Below are positions 58,226 to 61,894 of a DNA stretch of 61,894 nucleotides, piece by piece. How positions within the stretch are numbered: the stretch's first letter is position 1; every line of letters starts with the position of its first letter. The position numbers and the translations under genes are program-made. Below the pieces are notes generated by a model. The model was not told the origin of the DNA, ran no database searches, and worked only from the letters and a program-made list of their open reading frames with translations. The stretch covers positions 1 to 61,894 of the forward strand of contig VBOZ01000032.1 of the NCBI GenBank assembly GCA_005893305.1, given 5' to 3'. The stretch is from Candidatus Eisenbacteria bacterium (GTDB lineage: Bacteria; Eisenbacteria; RBG-16-71-46; SZUA-252).

Positions 58226-59345
58226 CAAGCCGAAGCCCTTGGCCCTGCCGGCGCCGATCGACCATGAGCGGATCACGGACCCCGGGCCGATCGGGGGCGA
58301 GCGGGACCTCGACCGGACGCTACGGCCGCAGCGCCTGGAGGAGTTCGTGGGGCAGGAGTCGCTCCGCGAGCAGCTCCGGATCGCGGTCGAGGCCGCCATG
58401 CAGCGCGGGGAGCCGCTCGACCACATCCTCCTGCACGGGCCGCCCGGGCTCGGCAAGACCACGCTCGCCTCGATCCTCGCGGCCGAGATGGAGGTGCCGA
58501 TCGTCCAGACCTCCGGGCCCGTCCTCGAGCGCGCCGCCGATCTGGCCGGATTGCTCACGAACCTCGACCACCGAGCGGTCCTCTTCATCGACGAGATCCA
58601 TCGCATGAATCCAGTCGTCGAGGAGTACCTCTATCCGGCGATCGAGGACTTCCGCCTCGACATCATGATCGACCGCGGCCCGAGCGCGCGGAGCGTTCGG
58701 ATCGACTTGAAGCGGTTCACGTTGATCGGCGCGACGACCCGCACGGGGTTGTTGAGCGCGCCTTTGCGGGGCCGGTTCGGCCTGAGCGCGCGGCTCGACT
58801 ACTACACGACCGGGGAGCTGACCCAGATCATCCGGCGGTCGGCGCAGATCTTGAAGGTGCCGATCGACGCGGCCGGCGCCCGGGAGTTGGCGGCGCGCTC
58901 GCGGGGCACGCCCCGCGTTGGGAACCGATTGTTGCGGCGCGTGCGCGATTACGCCGAGACGCGCGCGCAGGGGAAGATCACCGAGGAGGTCGCGCGGGCC
59001 GGGCTCAAATTGCTGGAGGTCGACGCGCGCGGGCTCGACGACATGGACCGCCGCATGCTCGAGGCGATCGTGGTGAAGTATGGCGGAGGTCCGGTCGGGC
59101 TTTCGACGATCGCGGTCGTCGTAGGCGAGGAGCCCGGGACGCTAGAGGACGTCTACGAGCCCTACCTGATCCAGGAAGGCTTCCTGAAGCGTACCGCACG
59201 CGGCCGCGAAGCCACCGATCTCGCCTTCACGCACCTCGGCTTGTCGCCGCCGGATCGGGGAGGCGCCGGTGGAGCGGGGTCCGCTCCCGGGAGCCCGAAG
59301 GAGCCCGAAGAAGGCTCGGAGCCGCCGCAGAAGACGCTGTTCTGA
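58212..59345 (+). CDS. ruvB: Holliday junction DNA helicase subunit RuvB
   Basis: 377 residues. Motor of branch migration. [19 protein letters not shown], Walker [16 protein letters not shown], Walker [25 protein letters not shown], sensor text [22 protein letters not shown], Arg finger [18 protein letters not shown], and the winged-helix end [29 protein letters not shown]. The C-terminus is extended by about 30 Pro/Gly/Glu-rich residues. It lies 26 bases after ruvA, a gap filled by the duplicated start. Confidence 0.97.
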   Translation: MTKSPKPKPLALPAPIDHERITDPGPIGGERDLDRTLRPQRLEEFVGQESLREQLRIAVEAAMQRGEPLDHILLHGPPGLGKTTLASILAAEMEVPIVQTSGPVLERAADLAGLLTNLDHRAVLFIDEIHRMNPVVEEYLYPAIEDFRLDIMIDRGPSARSVRIDLKRFTLIGATTRTGLLSAPLRGRFGLSARLDYYTTGELTQIIRRSAQILKVPIDAAGARELAARSRGTPRVGNRLLRRVRDYAETRAQGKITEEVARAGLKLLEVDARGLDDMDRRMLEAIVVKYGGGPVGLSTIAVVVGEEPGTLEDVYEPYLIQEGFLKRTARGREATDLAFTHLGLSPPDRGGAGGAGSAPGSPKEPEEGSEPPQKTLF

Positions 59346-59370
59346 AAGTGGATTTCGTTGTGAAACAAAT

Positions 59371-59410
59371 CGCCCCACCCGGTGCCAACCGAGTGGGGCG
59401 TCTTGCTTTT
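59371..59410 (+). terminator. Rho-independent terminator between ruvB and the hydrolase gene
   Basis: CGCCCCAC (59371-59378) pairs with GTGGGGCG (59393-59400), with an inner CGG/CCG pair, followed by TCTTGCTTTT. The opposite strand has a T-rich ATTTGTTTCA, so it may serve both the ruv operon and the convergent hydrolase gene. Confidence 0.85.
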
Positions 59411-59449
59411 ACGCAGTATTTCGGCGCAACGGCTTGCGCCCGGGTCGGG

Positions 59450-60157
59450 TCAGCTCGCCGTAACGTGAACATCCTTGGCAGCCGCTTGGATTAGCGCGGC
59501 CACGGCTTGCGGCTTCGAGACATAGATTGCGTGGCTGCCCTTCTCCTCGACAACAGTCGAGCCGGCCCTCATGGACATAGCCCGCTGGGCCGCGGGCGGG
59601 ATCATCTTGTCCTCGGTAGACACCAAGTACCAGCTCGGCTTGGTTTTCCACGCCGCCTCGGTGATCGCTCCGCCGAGAGCCTCCACCCCCCACGGAACCT
59701 GCGAGTCGGCCATGAACGCGGCCTTCTCCTCGTCCACGTCCGCTGCGAAGGAGGCGCGGAACTTCGCCTTGTCGAGGAACAGATACCCATTCCGCGGCGC
59801 TTGGATGGGCGGCACAGGAGCACCGGGCGGCGGATTCTTGATCAGAGCATCCACGGACTCGCCCTTGTCCGGAGCGAAGGCGGCGATGTAAACGAGGCCG
59901 GCGACCCTCGGGTCGTTGCCGGCCTCGGTGATCACAACTCCACCGTAGGAGTGGCCGACCAGAATATCGGGGCCGTCCAACGTATCCAGGACGAGCTTGG
60001 TGGCCGCCACGTCGCCGGCAAGCGACACCGTCGGGTTCTGAACAATGGCGACATTGTAGCCGTCCTTCCTGAGGATATTGTATGTACCCTCCCAGCCCGA
60101 GCCGTCGACGAAGCCTCCGTGCACGAGCACGACGTTCAACCCTTTCGTTCCAGCCAT
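59450..60157 (-). CDS. Alpha/beta hydrolase
   Basis: 235 residues from the ATG at 60157 with GGGGAGG upstream. LNVVLVHGGFVDGSGW (oxyanion region), nucleophile Ser in ILVGHSYGGVVITEA, Asp in LVSTEDKMIPPAA, His in EKGSHAIYVSKP. It resembles the small esterase-like hydrolases related to salicylate esterase and hydroxynitrile lyase (the MhpC-like or AB hydrolase 6 group). There is no signal peptide, so it is cytoplasmic. It converges on ruvB, with a shared terminator between them, and its G+C content seems lower than that of ruvB. Substrate unknown. Confidence 0.9.
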   Translation of the reverse strand: MAGTKGLNVVLVHGGFVDGSGWEGTYNILRKDGYNVAIVQNPTVSLAGDVAATKLVLDTLDGPDILVGHSYGGVVITEAGNDPRVAGLVYIAAFAPDKGESVDALIKNPPPGAPVPPIQAPRNGYLFLDKAKFRASFAADVDEEKAAFMADSQVPWGVEALGGAITEAAWKTKPSWYLVSTEDKMIPPAAQRAMSMRAGSTVVEEKGSHAIYVSKPQAVAALIQAAAKDVHVTAS

Positions 60158-60310
60158 GACGACCTCCCCTGAGTGCGAGCAACCAGACCCCCCGCCCCGC
60201 ACCGCCACGCAATTCCGAGCTTGCCAACTGCGCTCGGCACGCTACGCCTTGGTCCCTGGATGGTCAAGTTCCTCCCCCCGAGCCGCGGAAGGCAGTTATG
60301 CTCGGCTTTC

Positions 60311-61354
60311 TTGAAAACCTCCGATTTCGATTACGAGCTTCCACCCGAGCTGATCGCGCAGCGGCCCGCCGCGAGCCGTGATGGCTCGCGGCTTCTCGTT
60401 TTGGACCGCGCGTCCGGCGCGATTCGGCACATGGCGTTCCGGGATCTGCCGGGGTTGCTGCTGGCGGGCGATCTTCTGGTGGTCAACGACACCCGCGTGA
60501 TCCCGGCCCGGCTATTCGGCACCGCCCTCGCCGACCGCGAAATCGAGATACTCCTCCTCCGCGAGGAGCCGGCGGTCGCCCCCGAGCGAATCTGGTCGGC
60601 GCTGGCGCGGCCGGCGCGGGCGCTCCACCCCGGCTCCCAGCTCACCTTCGTCGATCCTTCATACGCCGCCCTCGTCGTAGGCACCGGCGAGCGAGGCATG
60701 CGCCACATCTCCTTCCGGCCGACCCGCCCCGATGCGCCGCCCTTCGAGGCTTGGCTCTCGCGCATCGGGCACGTGCCACTCCCGCCCTATATCGAGCGCG
60801 CGGACGAGCCTGAGGACCGCGAGCGGTACCAGACGATCTTCGCGCGCGAGGCGGGTTCGGTTGCGGCGCCGACCGCGGGGCTCCACTTCACGGGCGAGAC
60901 CGTAGCCTCGATGCACGCTCGCGGCATCGGCACGGCCACGGTAACGCTCCACGTCGGCGCCGGCACGTTCCGGCCCGTGGCGACCGAAAATCCGGCCGAT
61001 CACGTCCTCGACCCGGAGCCGTACCGCGTGCCCCCCGAAACCGCCGCCGCGATTCGCTCCAATCCGGCCCGCATCATCGCCGTCGGGACGACTTCGGTCC
61101 GAAGCCTCGAATCGTGGGCGCTGGAAAACCGGCCCGACGACGGCGGCTGGCGCGAGACCGGCCTTTTCATCCTCCCGCCGTTCGAATTCCGCGTCGTGAC
61201 CGCGCTCATCACGAACTTCCACCTTCCGCGCTCGGGTCTGCTCATGCTCGTCTCCGCGTTCGCGGGGCGCGATCATGTGCTCGCGGCGTACCGGGAGGCG
61301 GTGCGCGAGAGCTACCGCTTCTATTCCTATGGAGACGCGATGCTCGTGATCTGA
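60311..61354 (+). CDS. queA: S-adenosylmethionine:tRNA ribosyltransferase-isomerase
   Basis: 347 residues from a TTG at 60311, chosen because the family always opens with SDFDYELPPELIAQ; a longer frame from 60173 includes no conserved text. QueA makes epoxyqueuosine in tRNA. Motifs: LLVVNDTRVIPARLFG, GHVPLPPYIERADEPEDRERYQTIFAREAGSVAAPTAGLHFT, TLHVGAGTFRPV, VGTTSVRSLESW, TDLFI-type GLFILPPFEF, LITNFHLPRSGLLMLVSAFAG, and YRFYSYGDAMLV at the end. The ribosome site is weak. It often follows ruvB; here the hydrolase gene intervenes on the other strand. Confidence 0.95.
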   Translation: MKTSDFDYELPPELIAQRPAASRDGSRLLVLDRASGAIRHMAFRDLPGLLLAGDLLVVNDTRVIPARLFGTALADREIEILLLREEPAVAPERIWSALARPARALHPGSQLTFVDPSYAALVVGTGERGMRHISFRPTRPDAPPFEAWLSRIGHVPLPPYIERADEPEDRERYQTIFAREAGSVAAPTAGLHFTGETVASMHARGIGTATVTLHVGAGTFRPVATENPADHVLDPEPYRVPPETAAAIRSNPARIIAVGTTSVRSLESWALENRPDDGGWRETGLFILPPFEFRVVTALITNFHLPRSGLLMLVSAFAGRDHVLAAYREAVRESYRFYSYGDAMLVI

Positions 61355-61643
61355 CCGCCGACCCACCCAATCCGGCCGACCCACCGCCAAGCCATCCGGC
61401 TTCGTTCTGCACGGCGCCTCGCATTTCGCTCAAGTTTTCGCCATGTCTGCCGATATTTCCCGCAAAGATTCCCCGCCGAATCTCTCCCGTAATTCCCACT
61501 AAAACGACAACTTAGCACCTTCGTGTCCGAGTGGCTCGAAACGGGCACGCGCATTGCCTTTTGCCGCCATGAGGAGAGGCCAACGAGGGCGTCCCAAGAG
61601 GCTTACGGCGGCGCCCAGGGAAGCGTCAGGGAGGGATCCGACG

Positions 61644-61799
61644 ATGACACGCGCCAGGACGCGCACCAAGCGGAGCAACCGAAACCGCCGCGAAAACGAG
61701 GACCGAGTGACGGTCGTCGATGAGATCCGGAATCGCAGATACCTCGCATTCGTTCGCGCCATCGTCGGCGCCGCGAGAACTCGCAACTCGTCTCGGTAG
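61644..61799 (+). CDS. Small basic protein, hypothetical
   Basis: 51 residues from the ATG at 61644, which has GGGAGGG eight bases before it. An upstream ATG (61569) in the same frame would give 76 residues but has a poorer site. The product is very Arg-rich (MTRARTRTKRSNRNRRENED) and then VTVVDEIRNRRYLAFVRAIVGAA, perhaps one helix. No family is recognised. It is followed 15 bases later by another gene, with GGGGGGAG just before that start, so the two could form an operon. Confidence 0.4.
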   Translation: MTRARTRTKRSNRNRRENEDRVTVVDEIRNRRYLAFVRAIVGAARTRNSSR

Positions 61800-61814
61800 G
61801 GGGGAGCCGTCGCC

Positions 61815-61894
61815 GTGTCACGCCTGCTGACTCCAGAAGAGCTGAAAGCGCTCCGCGCCGTGGATCCGTATATCCCGGCGCCGACGGAGCGATT
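61815..61894 (+). CDS. Partial gene, cut by the right window edge
   Basis: A GTG at 61815 with GGGGGGAG upstream opens VSRLLTPEELKALRAVDPYIPA and runs out of the window after 26 codons. LTPEELKAL is a phrase seen at the start of many unrelated proteins (including recombinases and sigma-factor-like proteins), so I make no call. Confidence 0.45.
   Translation, partial: MSRLLTPEELKALRAVDPYIPAPTER

Noticed and set aside
61520-61565. Text resembling the D-arm of a serine or leucine tRNA (GTGTCCGAGTGGCT...)
   Set aside because: No T-arm (GTTCRA) or matching acceptor stem follows, and the region has no anticodon stem at the right distance.

Overview
The window looks like a chromosomal segment of a high-GC, Gram-negative-type bacterium. 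It has outer-membrane proteins, lipoproteins, a TonB/ExbBD apparatus and a CusCBA efflux pump. Several exported proteins end in FlgD-like or YPNPF-type C-terminal modules, a habit common in the FCB superphylum and in candidate phyla such as Eisenbacteria and Latescibacteria. That placement is an inference from protein style; the 23S rRNA 3' end at the left edge would settle it. Start codons are often GTG or TTG, and adjacent genes are often joined by 4-base NTGA stop/start overlaps, most often GTGA.

Layout. 1-512: 3' end of 23S rRNA, 5S rRNA and a strong terminator. 724-2228 (minus): a three-gene operon of two exported proteins and a mono-cluster ferredoxin. 2315-19251 (minus): 14 genes with no gap over 50 bases. 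In transcription order these are an Ig-like repeat surface protein, a PorV/PorQ-like outer-membrane protein, a large TPR protein, ExbB, two ExbD, TonB, a FlgD-like exported protein, a CDP-alcohol phosphatidyltransferase, OtsA, OtsB, a membrane protein with MscS-type helices, a DUF5752 protein and TreT. It reads as an envelope energy-transduction module joined to a trehalose/osmoadaptation module. 19704-27917: an SDR-like protein, a hybrid histidine kinase coupled to an OmpA/TSP3 protein, YqeY, an O-methyltransferase with a long disordered front, and a MutM-type glycosylase.

28151-35062 (plus): a copper/silver resistance operon made of a Cys-rich exported protein, CusC, a FixH-CusB fusion, CusA with an intact Met triad, and a frameshifted cupredoxin. 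35100-39146 (minus): an exported protein, then three-subunit proton-translocating transhydrogenase. 39208-39810: DinB-like protein. 39838-41625 (minus): an AAA ATPase plus TOPRIM-like protein of lower GC, the best candidate for a poorly described system (probably anti-phage). 41666-45961 (minus): peptidase/dehydrogenase/permease operon. 46036-50082 (plus): an NtrBC/ZraSR-like two-component pair, then a near-perfect sigma-54 promoter and an unknown exported helical protein, which looks like a self-contained stress circuit. 50066-51736 (minus): FHA-GAF-SpoIIE phosphatase.

51892-61354 (mostly plus): an EF-G paralogue, a subtilisin-like protease, then yebC-ruvC-ruvA-ruvB, a convergent alpha/beta hydrolase and queA. 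A 23-bp tandem duplication sits on the ruvB start. The right edge holds a small basic ORF and the first 26 codons of an unidentified gene. I saw no tRNA, CRISPR array, insertion sequence or attachment site. All calls are from reading motifs; none was confirmed by database search.
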